Shown piece by piece: positions 8,267 to 15,559 of a stretch of 64,000 bases of DNA. Each line of letters opens with the position of its first letter. The stretch's first letter is position 1. Source of the stretch: UBA6016 sp041915365 (GTDB taxonomy: Bacteria; Campylobacterota; Campylobacteria; Campylobacterales; UBA6016); contig JAYSBP010000012.1 of the NCBI GenBank assembly GCA_041915365.1, forward strand, positions 4,486 to 68,485. Direction: 5' to 3'. The notes beneath the pieces were generated by a model. It made no database searches, was not told the origin of the DNA, and saw nothing but the letters and a program-made list of their open reading frames with translations. The translations under genes were made by a program, and so were the position numbers.

Positions 8267-9985
8267 CTAGGCAATATGTAGCTCCTTATTTGTACTCAAT
8301 AGGTGCAAAAAATCATCTGTAGATTTTATTTGCAAATCTATCTGCATAAAATTAGCCATCTCGTAAACTGACTCATTGACATCTAAATTTTTTTCAATAG
8401 CATTTTGCATATTTTCAGCTATTTTTTTAAACTGTAATTTTTGTTTAGCCAAAACCTCTAAGGATGTTTTCTCAAAAATATCAGTGTTTTCTTTGATGGC
8501 TTGTATTCTTAGCTCAAAAACTTCTTTTACTCTCATCATTCTTTTTTCAGCTTTAACTGAAAATAAATCGGCTTGGTCTATGAGCCATACAATGACCGTA
8601 GAGGCTACTCCAGTAAGTATAATCATGATAACATCTTTTAAAAACTCAAACGGGGTTCCTGTCATAAAACCAAGTATTGATTCCTCAAAATAAGCTCCGA
8701 GAAAAGTTATGGCGGTTGTTGCCAGTAATTTTGTAATAGCGTCAGCTTTTTGCAGTGGTGTTATTTTGTCTTCCATCAAAATGTTCACAGCTCCAACAAT
8801 AGCCGAGAAGCCTTGTGTAATAACTTGTAAAATTTTTTTAACTAATCCAATAAAAGCATTTACTATCCCATTTATTATCATAATTACAAAACTTTGTAAA
8901 AAATCTTTTATACTGTCAAATAGAGTTCCGACTGCACTCTTCAAAATATAATCCTTAACTCTTTTGATTCTTAGCGTAAAAGCTTCAATTTTGTCACTAA
9001 TATCAAATCCATACAAAATACCATTTTTAAAAATATCACTAAACTCATAATACAGCGGCTTAATAATTAAAATTATTACTTCGCCCATGGCCTTATCTTT
9101 GCTACTATCAATAGTCTGCTTACCAGCGTCATTTACAAGTTTACTTTCGCCTTGTAGCACATTTCCAACATCACTTACTAAATTTTCTCCAACCTTTTGA
9201 TTTAATTCTTTTTCAACAATTTTTGTTGCTTCTTTTTCTTTTTCAACCATTGTTTGCTTGGTTGCCTCATTTTGTTGATTAGATATTGTATTTTTTCCAT
9301 CACTTACAGCTTCGATATTTGTCTTCCCGCCTTTGCTTTGGTTGAGGCTCCCATTCGTAACTGCTAAATTTGAATCCTTATTGAGTATTTCTTTAAAATC
9401 TTTGTCATCTAAAAACTTTGATGTGCCATATTCTTTAACGGCATGTACCAAAGGTACAATATGATCTGGCTGTGGTCGATTAGTTGCAACATCATTCCCT
9501 GTGTACTCGTCTTTGCCACCATTTTTTAGATGCTCTTCCTTATATTTCTCCATTGCTTGTTTGTTTTCAACTTTGGATCGGGGAATTTTTCTATCTTTGA
9601 TTGTGTTTTTTTCAGTGTCATTCAGGTCAGCCTTATCTTGTCTTTCATCTCGTTTTGAGCTGTGAACTTCTTCATAGCTAAAACTTTTAATTTCATCTAC
9701 TAGCCTAGAGGCCGTTATGCCAGTTTTTGCCAATCCCAGCTTCGGATGTTTTACAAGTCCATCCGCAATATTAAAAAATACAGGAGTCACCAACTCGTCT
9801 ACTACATCTTGCTTGCTTTCAAACTCTTCATAAATCTGATTTAACACTTCAAGCGACGACTGTTGGTCATACAACTCATACTCTATAAGTTTTTTACTCA
9901 TTTTTAATGGCGATGTGTTGTTGAGGTCATTTAGCATTTCATCAAAAGAAAGTTCTTTGATTTTATATTTTTCATTATTACTCAT
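8267..9985 (-). CDS. HNH nuclease domain joined to a multi-pass membrane domain, unknown system
   Basis: This 572-residue protein has three parts. Residues 1-140 are helical and charged. Residues 158-222 form an HNH (beta-beta-alpha metal) nuclease: DEYTG, then PDHIVPL with Asp174-His175, then N206, N211, N215 and K218 of NLAVTNGSLNQSKGG. After a linker predicted as coiled coil (235-300) come several hydrophobic or amphipathic segments (about 301-312, 364-404, 418-440, 451-470) and a C-terminal helical tail (475-572). A nuclease N-terminal to a membrane domain suggests a membrane-tethered effector. It is the largest gene of the unknown cluster. I do not recognise the full architecture; a defence, competition or stress role is inference. 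Confidence 0.7.
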   Translation of the reverse strand: MSNNEKYKIKELSFDEMLNDLNNTSPLKMSKKLIEYELYDQQSSLEVLNQIYEEFESKQDVVDELVTPVFFNIADGLVKHPKLGLAKTGITASRLVDEIKSFSYEEVHSSKRDERQDKADLNDTEKNTIKDRKIPRSKVENKQAMEKYKEEHLKNGGKDEYTGNDVATNRPQPDHIVPLVHAVKEYGTSKFLDDKDFKEILNKDSNLAVTNGSLNQSKGGKTNIEAVSDGKNTISNQQNEATKQTMVEKEKEATKIVEKELNQKVGENLVSDVGNVLQGESKLVNDAGKQTIDSSKDKAMGEVIILIIKPLYYEFSDIFKNGILYGFDISDKIEAFTLRIKRVKDYILKSAVGTLFDSIKDFLQSFVIMIINGIVNAFIGLVKKILQVITQGFSAIVGAVNILMEDKITPLQKADAITKLLATTAITFLGAYFEESILGFMTGTPFEFLKDVIMIILTGVASTVIVWLIDQADLFSVKAEKRMMRVKEVFELRIQAIKENTDIFEKTSLEVLAKQKLQFKKIAENMQNAIEKNLDVNESVYEMANFMQIDLQIKSTDDFLHLLSTNKELHIA

Positions 9986-9997
9986 TGCATATTATCC

Positions 9998-10936
9998 TCA
10001 TGCGGCTAGTAGTTGTGCATTGCCAACTAAATCTTTGATGTTATTGACAGTTTCCAAATCCTCTTTTTTGAACTCTCCCTCATCGGTCAAGTATCCCATC
10101 GTAGCCATTTGTTTTAGTACAATTGACAGGTTAAATAGCGCTTGAAACTCTTCAATGTGTGCTATCGGCATAAGTTTAAAATCTAGTTTTCCATCAACTA
10201 GCTCTATGCCTTTTAGTAGATTTTTTTGAGTTTGCGATTTGATGCCATATTCAAATCTTGAAAGAAGTTTTTCGTAGTTACAAATAAGTACCGAGAAATA
10301 CTCTTCAACACTTTCAATAGATTTTATTGTTGCTGTCATTTTTACTATTTGAGATTTCATTTTCTGCATTTCTTCGTTTACTCTAATCTGCTCTTCTTTA
10401 ACCATACAAAGACTTTCAGAGGCTAGCTTCCTAGTGGAAAAGCCCAAAGTTAAAATACCAAATGCTATTGTTGAAAAGCCCAAATTATTAAAATCTATAC
10501 TGAATACTTCTTTTTTCCCTCTAACTCCAGATGTGGTTTTAATATCAAGTATGGAGCTATCAAAATACTCTAAAAAATTTTCTCCATCGATGGTGAGATT
10601 ATGAAGATGTTTTGCAAGATTTATAAATCTGGCAAAATGATTTTGGTAAATATCAGTTTTGTGATAATTTATTGAACTAATTATTATTTCTATTTTTTTA
10701 GAAGCAGCGTCTACTTCTTCTTCATAAGTCTTTTTTGAATCGTTGTATTTTTGCTCCATCGACTCATATAGCCTTTCAGCTTCATCAAAATCTATCCTGC
10801 CAGTAAAACCATTCCAGCATTTTGCACCACCAGTTACAACATAATCGACACCATCAGACACTTTATCTGCAATAAAACTTACACTATCCACAACACAATC
10901 AAGGAGACCACCTATATCAAAACCAAGCATATCCAA
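9998..10936 (-). CDS. Coiled-coil protein with a central membrane segment, unknown
   Basis: This 312-residue protein has an amphipathic N-terminus (residues 8-37), a coiled coil at about 52-92, one hydrophobic segment near 152-167 (LGFSTIAFGILTLGFS) and a second coiled coil at 175-215, followed by a helical C-terminus. No enzymatic motif is visible. It lies 12 bases upstream of the HNH/membrane gene and 5 bases downstream of the TerB-like gene, so all three should be co-transcribed. The layout resembles scaffolding or pore-associated proteins more than enzymes, but no family can be named. Confidence 0.65.
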   Translation of the reverse strand: MDMLGFDIGGLLDCVVDSVSFIADKVSDGVDYVVTGGAKCWNGFTGRIDFDEAERLYESMEQKYNDSKKTYEEEVDAASKKIEIIISSINYHKTDIYQNHFARFINLAKHLHNLTIDGENFLEYFDSSILDIKTTSGVRGKKEVFSIDFNNLGFSTIAFGILTLGFSTRKLASESLCMVKEEQIRVNEEMQKMKSQIVKMTATIKSIESVEEYFSVLICNYEKLLSRFEYGIKSQTQKNLLKGIELVDGKLDFKLMPIAHIEEFQALFNLSIVLKQMATMGYLTDEGEFKKEDLETVNNIKDLVGNAQLLAA

Positions 10937-10941
10937 TCCTT

Positions 10942-11340
10942 TTATTTTATAAGCTCATAGCCATATTGTACGATTTTGTTCATAGCCTGAACCCACTTGT
11001 ATATATTGCCAAATTCAAGCTCTTGAATATCAAACTCTTTGGCTAAATCTTTTATAAATTTTTGCTCATTGTCACAGAATTTATTATCAGCCAATAAAAT
11101 ACCCAACAATTCAATCAGCACAATTTTTTTTACTCTTTGTGGCGAGCTTCTCAGATTATTTATTACTGTTTTAATATCTTTTTGTTTGGATATCTTATAA
11201 TCAAGCAATTGACACTCATACGTATAACTATCAAATACATCCTGTTCTTCTTGCGTATGTATTCCATCCACCCCTATCGCATAAAATGCCAACTCTAAGA
11301 AATCTGTTTGTTCTTGTTTTGATAGCATATTTAAATACAT
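10942..11340 (-). CDS. TerB-like helical protein
   Basis: This 132-residue all-helical protein shows the TerB fold pattern: two repeats, each with an acidic turn (VDGIHTQEEQDVF near residues 24-36 and LADNKFCDNEQKFI near 83-96). TerB proteins bind divalent metal through such acidic turns and associate with membrane complexes in tellurite-resistance and phage-defence gene neighbourhoods. The annotated start overlaps the upstream gene by 10 bases; an in-frame ATG at 11328 (MLSKQEQ) would avoid the overlap. It lies inside the unknown cluster and could be its metal-sensing or membrane-stress component (inference). Confidence 0.65.
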   Translation of the reverse strand: MYLNMLSKQEQTDFLELAFYAIGVDGIHTQEEQDVFDSYTYECQLLDYKISKQKDIKTVINNLRSSPQRVKKIVLIELLGILLADNKFCDNEQKFIKDLAKEFDIQELEFGNIYKWVQAMNKIVQYGYELIK

Positions 11341-11888
11341 TTTACCTCCTTGTAGTTTGTCTCTTTTCTGCCGTCAAGCTTTCCATCTTCGCCATAAATG
11401 TACTCTATTTTTTTGGCTATCTCATCAGCCTCATCATATTCATACTCAAAAGAAATTTCTCCGCCAAGTCCATACTCAATACCTCTAGCAAGCCTGTCAT
11501 CTTCATACTCCATTGCATATCTCAAGACACCGCCACTATATGTTTGTGTGGAGGATTTTCTTCCAAATTCATCATAAGAGACTTGCGTCACTTCACCGCT
11601 GTGCTTGTCGGTAATTTTCACTATTTTACAGTATCCAAATTGTTGCACAAAATGCTCATTCTCGCAAATATTTTCTTTGCAATTAGCTACTTCGTTGCTT
11701 GTATTTAGTAGATTATCTAACTTTAAATACTTAATAGCACACTGCAACTGTTGGATTTTATTGTTAAAACTTACTTCTATTCGAGCATTTGAATTTTCAA
11801 TTGCTTCCAAAATCTTTTTGAGTCCCCAAACAATAATGACTAAAATAATTACCAATAGAATTGTCACAACATCAAAACCCATTTTCAC
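11331..11888 (-). CDS. Membrane-anchored protein with YD/RHS-like repeats
   Basis: This 185-residue protein has an N-terminal membrane helix (residues 6-25, VVTILLVIILVIIVWGLKKI), a coiled coil (27-55) and a C-terminal region (about 95-180) of short beta-rich repeats. The repeat pattern is Y-D-E-F-G-R-K-x-S-x-x-x-Y, EYEDDRLARGIEYG, EYEYDEADEIAKKIEYIYG, DGKLDGRKETNYKEV. The spacing of Tyr, Asp and Gly is that of YD/RHS repeats, but far too short to form a full RHS cocoon. It ends 10 bases inside the TerB-like gene. A binding or receptor surface facing one side of the inner membrane is plausible; function unknown. Confidence 0.6.
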   Translation of the reverse strand: MKMGFDVVTILLVIILVIIVWGLKKILEAIENSNARIEVSFNNKIQQLQCAIKYLKLDNLLNTSNEVANCKENICENEHFVQQFGYCKIVKITDKHSGEVTQVSYDEFGRKSSTQTYSGGVLRYAMEYEDDRLARGIEYGLGGEISFEYEYDEADEIAKKIEYIYGEDGKLDGRKETNYKEVKCI

Positions 11889-11955
11889 TCCCCCCTTTTC
11901 TTCATATTTAAAATTAACATTCTTGCACCCTACATCTTAAACATTTTTTACATTA

Positions 11956-12144
11956 TCAACAAAAGTAAATTTTGCCACCAAAAATATTACAAAATATATC
12001 ACCATCAACGCTCTCATCGGCACAGGGGCAACCACAAAAATCATAATCAACACAACGGCGGAAAGGGTTTTGTTGATTATTTCCCATGCAAATCCCGCCA
12101 CATACACCAAATGTAAAGATGAATGTTTCGATTAAAAGTATCAT
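11956..12144 (-). CDS. Small 8-cysteine protein, unknown
   Basis: This 62-residue protein has a hydrophobic N-terminus (MILLIETFIFTFG) and eight cysteines: C15, C19, C31, a CGCPC cluster near 37-41, C52 and C62 at the very end. It starts 2 bases after the stop of the 175-residue gene, so translation coupling is likely. The cysteine pattern could bind metal or, if exported, form disulfides. No family is recognised. Its short length makes it less certain than its neighbours, but its reading frame fits neatly in the operon. Confidence 0.5.
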   Translation of the reverse strand: MILLIETFIFTFGVCGGICMGNNQQNPFRRCVDYDFCGCPCADESVDGDIFCNIFGGKIYFC

Positions 12145-12146
12145 CG

Positions 12147-12674
12147 CTATTCTCTTGTGTTTGTCAGCATATTTAGCTTTCGAAAAGTAATATTTGCCAT
12201 CTTACTAATGCTTATACCGTCGAGTGTCAAAGCTACTTGACAGGCTTCATGCATAGCGTTGTCCAACTCTCTCATCTGCACTGCTTTTTCAATATCCTCA
12301 TCACTGAGCTGTTCCATATCATCTACTCCACAAAATACGCTCTCCAGTTCGCCAAGCAGTTTATATTGGGATTCTTGCGCCAATGTAAGTATCTGACAAA
12401 ATTCATTTAGCTTTTCATTGTTTTCTGTGGTATCTAGGATATCTGGCTTGCCTTTTATGTCGTCTGCATGCAATCGTGGTGTTGATTGCAGGTTTTTTAT
12501 TGACCTATATAGCCACCCCGTCTCTTGAAAAAGTGTATTATGCAGCTCTTCTTTGATTTTGTTAATATCATCAAGTGCCGTATCAGACTCATAAATATCA
12601 TCATGCTCAAAGTATTTTTTAACTCCATACCCAGTTGCCGCCAACGCAACTCCACCCAATACAAATGGCAACAT
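12147..12674 (-). CDS. Membrane-anchored helical protein, first gene of the unknown cluster
   Basis: The start is the ATG at 12674 with GGAG 6 bases upstream; a GTG codon just before it is less likely. The 175-residue product has one N-terminal membrane helix with small residues (LPFVLGGVALAATGYGVKKYF), then an acidic all-helical domain with leucine-rich segments (DDINKIKEELHNTLFQET; NEKLNEFCQILTLAQESQYKLLGELESVF). No enzyme motif is visible. It is the first gene of the co-directional cluster that runs down to the WYL regulator. Confidence 0.65.
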   Translation of the reverse strand: MLPFVLGGVALAATGYGVKKYFEHDDIYESDTALDDINKIKEELHNTLFQETGWLYRSIKNLQSTPRLHADDIKGKPDILDTTENNEKLNEFCQILTLAQESQYKLLGELESVFCGVDDMEQLSDEDIEKAVQMRELDNAMHEACQVALTLDGISISKMANITFRKLNMLTNTRE

Positions 12675-12797
12675 CACAATCTCCTTTTTATAATTTCAGC
12701 GTGAAGTTTAGCGGGACTAGGTGACAGGTGGCGTCGTATGAAAAAATAAAAAGTAGATTATTTATGTTGGGTATTTTGTGAGGCTATAGTGGAAAAG
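12675..12797. other. Intergenic region upstream of the accessory cluster
   Basis: This gap separates the phosphoribosyltransferase gene (same strand, upstream) from the first cluster gene, and must hold the cluster's own promoter if it is separately expressed. I see the ribosome site near 12681 but no clear -35/-10 pair, inverted repeat or terminator hairpin. Confidence 0.4.
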
Positions 12798-13256
12798 CTA
12801 GTACTTTGCCACGGCTTCCCCACCGTCCCTCTCCCAAAAAAACTCAACCCACTCATTCGTCAAATGCAGATAATAATCAGCCTTGATAACGGCGCTTTGT
12901 CTCTGAAATAGTGTTGCTGTTTTGAACTCCACTTTCGGATATGCGGCTTTTAGTTTTTCTACGACAACTTTTAGCGTCTCTCCAGTATCGACTATCTCGT
13001 CGGCTACTATTATCTTGCTAGCTCCCGCAAGACTTGGAAGCTCATCCACCACAGGAGTGCCGAGCTTTTTTTGCCCTTCATAGGAGTAGGTATTGATGGC
13101 GTACATCTTGCGAATACCTGTATTCATAGCCAAAAAATGCGCCAGCGTAGCCCCACCCCTAGCGATAAATACTATCCCATCAGCCCCAAAATCAGACAAC
13201 TTACCGGCCAACACTTTTGCATCAGCCGCAAACTCCTCATATCCATATTCCCTCAT
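12798..13256 (-). CDS. Purine phosphoribosyltransferase (Gpt/Hpt-like)
   Basis: The start is taken at the ATG at 13256 (MREYGYEEF, 152 residues), because longer forms add unrelated residues and run into the divergent gene. The PRPP-binding loop IIVADEIVDTGETL is near residues 79-92, and the N-terminal GIVFIARGGATLAHFLA is the PPi loop and helix. These enzymes convert guanine, xanthine or hypoxanthine plus PRPP to nucleotides in purine salvage; the short length and WVEFFWE stretch near the C-terminus resemble xanthine/guanine phosphoribosyltransferases. It is divergent from the EamA transporter gene, with a 29-base gap. Confidence 0.82.
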   Translation of the reverse strand: MREYGYEEFAADAKVLAGKLSDFGADGIVFIARGGATLAHFLAMNTGIRKMYAINTYSYEGQKKLGTPVVDELPSLAGASKIIVADEIVDTGETLKVVVEKLKAAYPKVEFKTATLFQRQSAVIKADYYLHLTNEWVEFFWERDGGEAVAKY

Positions 13257-13285
13257 CGTTAGTCCCTTTTTGGTAAAATGCTTAT

Positions 13286-14158
13286 GTGATAATAACAAAA
13301 GAACAAAAAGCCATCCTTTATATGTTTACTGCGACGCTGCTTTTCGCCGTCGTTGCGCTAATTGCAAAGCTCATCTCCCACCTTGGGGCATTGGAGCTTA
13401 CGTTTTTTAGAAATTCTGTCGGGATACTGTTTTTGCTAATGTTTTTTGGCTACGCAAAACAAAAAAAATTCAACGCCGAAAAAATATGGCTTTTACTGTT
13501 TCGTGGATTTATCGGAACGGTTGCGTTAATTGCGTTTTTTTACAATGTCTCCGCCGTGAGCCTGTCAGATGCGCTAACGTTTGCAAAGGCTGAGCCGCTA
13601 TTTAGCGCAATACTCGCCTTTTGGCTTATGTCGGAGAAACTTGATTTTATCAAAGTATCGGCTATCCTTATCGGTTTTTTCGGTATTGCCGTGATAGGGT
13701 TTGACAGAGGTATGCACATGGCCTACGCCAATGCCGTAGGCGTATTTGCAGGATTTTGCTCGGCTCTTGCGTACACTACGATACGACGCATAAGAGATGA
13801 TTTTGACCATAGATTTGTCGTTCTATCTTTTATGGGATTTGGGACAATTTTGCCTCTTGTGCTTATGTCGTTTTCAGAGTTTACGGGCGATGGCGAGATT
13901 ATCAGGGGTTTTGTAGCGCCAAAGGGCGGCGAGATATGGATGCTCCTCATGATAGGGCTGCTCTCCGCACTCGGTCAAGTATTGATGACAAAAGCGTATT
14001 TTTACGCCAAGGCCGGAATAGTGAGCACCGTTAGCTATTTTAGTATATTTTTTGGCGTGATATTTGGCCTTTTAGCCGGAGACGCACTGCCTAGCCTCAC
14101 GGTATTTACAGGGATGGGGCTTATAGTAATTTCTGGGATTTTGATAGCGAAAAAATAG
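13286..14158 (+). CDS. EamA/DMT-family transporter
   Basis: This 290-residue inner-membrane protein has about ten transmembrane helices arranged as two EamA repeats (roughly residues 7-140 and 150-290). Motifs such as LGALELTFFRNSVG near 28-41 and SVVSLSDALTFAKAEPLFSAIL-like text near 90 are typical of the drug/metabolite transporter superfamily. It probably exports or imports a small metabolite; the substrate cannot be told from sequence. It is divergent from a purine phosphoribosyltransferase and its stop abuts the mtaB start with no gap. Confidence 0.85.
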   Translation: MIITKEQKAILYMFTATLLFAVVALIAKLISHLGALELTFFRNSVGILFLLMFFGYAKQKKFNAEKIWLLLFRGFIGTVALIAFFYNVSAVSLSDALTFAKAEPLFSAILAFWLMSEKLDFIKVSAILIGFFGIAVIGFDRGMHMAYANAVGVFAGFCSALAYTTIRRIRDDFDHRFVVLSFMGFGTILPLVLMSFSEFTGDGEIIRGFVAPKGGEIWMLLMIGLLSALGQVLMTKAYFYAKAGIVSTVSYFSIFFGVIFGLLAGDALPSLTVFTGMGLIVISGILIAKK

Positions 14159-15382
14159 ATGAAAAAAGTTTATTTCAAGACATTCGGTTGTCGTACGAAT
14201 ACATTTGACACGCAGACGATGATAGAACATATCGGCGACTATGAACTGGCAAAAGACGAGTCCGAGGCTAACGTAGTAGTGGTCAATTCATGTACGGTTA
14301 CAAACGGTGCAGACACGGGAGTGAGGCAATATATATCCAAAATAAAAAGCAAAAATCCAGAAATAAAAGTGCTATTCACAGGGTGCGGGATACAAACCGA
14401 GGGTAAAAAGCTATTTGACTCCGGCAAGGTAGACGTGGTATTCGGCCACTCGCAAAAAGCAGAGATAACATCTTTTTTTGAGGAGCCAAAAAAGCTTTTT
14501 TCACAAGGTGACAAAAACTATGTTGACGACACAGTAGTTGCGAATTTTGAGGGAAAAACAAAGGCGTTTATCAAGATACAAGAGGGGTGTGATTTTGCTT
14601 GCAGTTACTGCATCATTCCATCTGTCAGGGGATACAGCAGAGCCATCCCTGCCCGTACGGTCATTCGTCAGATAGAGCTTTTGGCAGATAGCGGTTTTAG
14701 CGAGTTTATCCTTACAGGTACGAATGTCGGCAGCTACCGAGACAACGAAACAAGCCTTGAAAAACTGATAAAAAGCATCATAGGTTTGGGGCTTGCGAAA
14801 AGAGTTAGGCTAGGAAGCGTAGAGCCGTCCCAAATCACGGACGAGTTTTTGGAGGTCGTATCACACGAAAATTTCTCCAAACAGCTTCATATCGCTATTC
14901 AGCACAGCTCAAACGCAATGCTTGAAAAAATGAACAGAAAAAATCGTTTTGAAGATGACTTGAGATTATTTGAAAAGCTCTCAAAACTGGGCTTTGCGCT
15001 GGGTACGGACTATATAGTCGGCTTTCCTGGGGAGTCTGAGGCAATATGGGAAGAAGCAGTGCAAAATATCGAAGCGTTGCCGCTGACGCATATTCATCCA
15101 TTTATCTACTCAAAGCGTGACGGCACGGCGGCGGCCGATATGAAAATAGACGTAAACGGAAACGTCTCAAAAGATAGATTGCACCAAATAAACGAGATAG
15201 TGCATCGCAAAAACTACGAGTTTAGAAAAAATTTGAAAATGCCTCTGCTCGTCCACGTCGAAGACTCAAAGCTTGGTGGATTTGACCAGTTTTTTAACAA
15301 GGTGACATTTGACAAGCCGCAGCAAGACGAATGGGTAAAAGTAGAAAAGTACACGGTACTGCCGGAAAAGACGATTGGATAA
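14159..15382 (+). CDS. mtaB: tRNA t6A37 methylthiotransferase MtaB
   Basis: This 407-residue radical-SAM enzyme adds a methylthio group to N6-threonylcarbamoyladenosine at tRNA position 37. The N-terminal UPF0004 domain has Fe-S cysteines at FKTFGCRTN, VVNSCTVTN and FTGCGIQTE. The radical-SAM domain has CDFACSYCIIP near residues 144-154 followed by SVRGYSR. Length and order match MtaB rather than MiaB or RimO, although a full TRAM domain is not obvious at the C-terminus, where the protein ends after DEWVKVEKYTVLPEKTIG. It begins immediately after the EamA gene stop. Confidence 0.9.
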   Translation: MKKVYFKTFGCRTNTFDTQTMIEHIGDYELAKDESEANVVVVNSCTVTNGADTGVRQYISKIKSKNPEIKVLFTGCGIQTEGKKLFDSGKVDVVFGHSQKAEITSFFEEPKKLFSQGDKNYVDDTVVANFEGKTKAFIKIQEGCDFACSYCIIPSVRGYSRAIPARTVIRQIELLADSGFSEFILTGTNVGSYRDNETSLEKLIKSIIGLGLAKRVRLGSVEPSQITDEFLEVVSHENFSKQLHIAIQHSSNAMLEKMNRKNRFEDDLRLFEKLSKLGFALGTDYIVGFPGESEAIWEEAVQNIEALPLTHIHPFIYSKRDGTAAADMKIDVNGNVSKDRLHQINEIVHRKNYEFRKNLKMPLLVHVEDSKLGGFDQFFNKVTFDKPQQDEWVKVEKYTVLPEKTIG

Positions 15383-15385
15383 AAA

Positions 15386-15559
15386 ATGCAAAAAATTAAC
15401 TGCATAAAATGCAAACATTTCTTTGTGACATACGAGCCGACAAGACCTTACGGCTGTAAGGCATACGGCTTTAAGAGCCAGCAGATGCCAAGCCTAGTCG
15501 TGTTCCAAAGTAGCGGTATGCAATGCGAAATATTTGAGCAAAAGGTAGTAAAAAAATGA
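15386..15559 (+). CDS. 57-residue cysteine-pair protein (zinc-ribbon-like)
   Basis: This small gene lies between mtaB and mltA, 3 bases after mtaB, and its stop overlaps the mltA start (ATGA), so it belongs to the operon. The protein (MQKINCIKCKHFFVTYEPTR...) has a CxxC pair at residues 6-9, Cys at about 24 and Cys at about 48, consistent with one zinc site. Similar short proteins occur in Campylobacterota and are, as I recall, sometimes labelled uracil-DNA glycosylase; nothing of that enzyme's motifs is present. Function unknown. Confidence 0.75.
   Translation: MQKINCIKCKHFFVTYEPTRPYGCKAYGFKSQQMPSLVVFQSSGMQCEIFEQKVVKK

Noticed and set aside
11331..11888. Full RHS/polymorphic toxin
   Set aside because: Only about 90 residues of repeat-like sequence, no RHS core motif and no C-terminal toxin domain.
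6674..12797. Prophage or IS-borne island
   Set aside because: No integrase, transposase, terminal repeats or tRNA gene is visible at either edge; only gene content and AT-richness suggest insertion.
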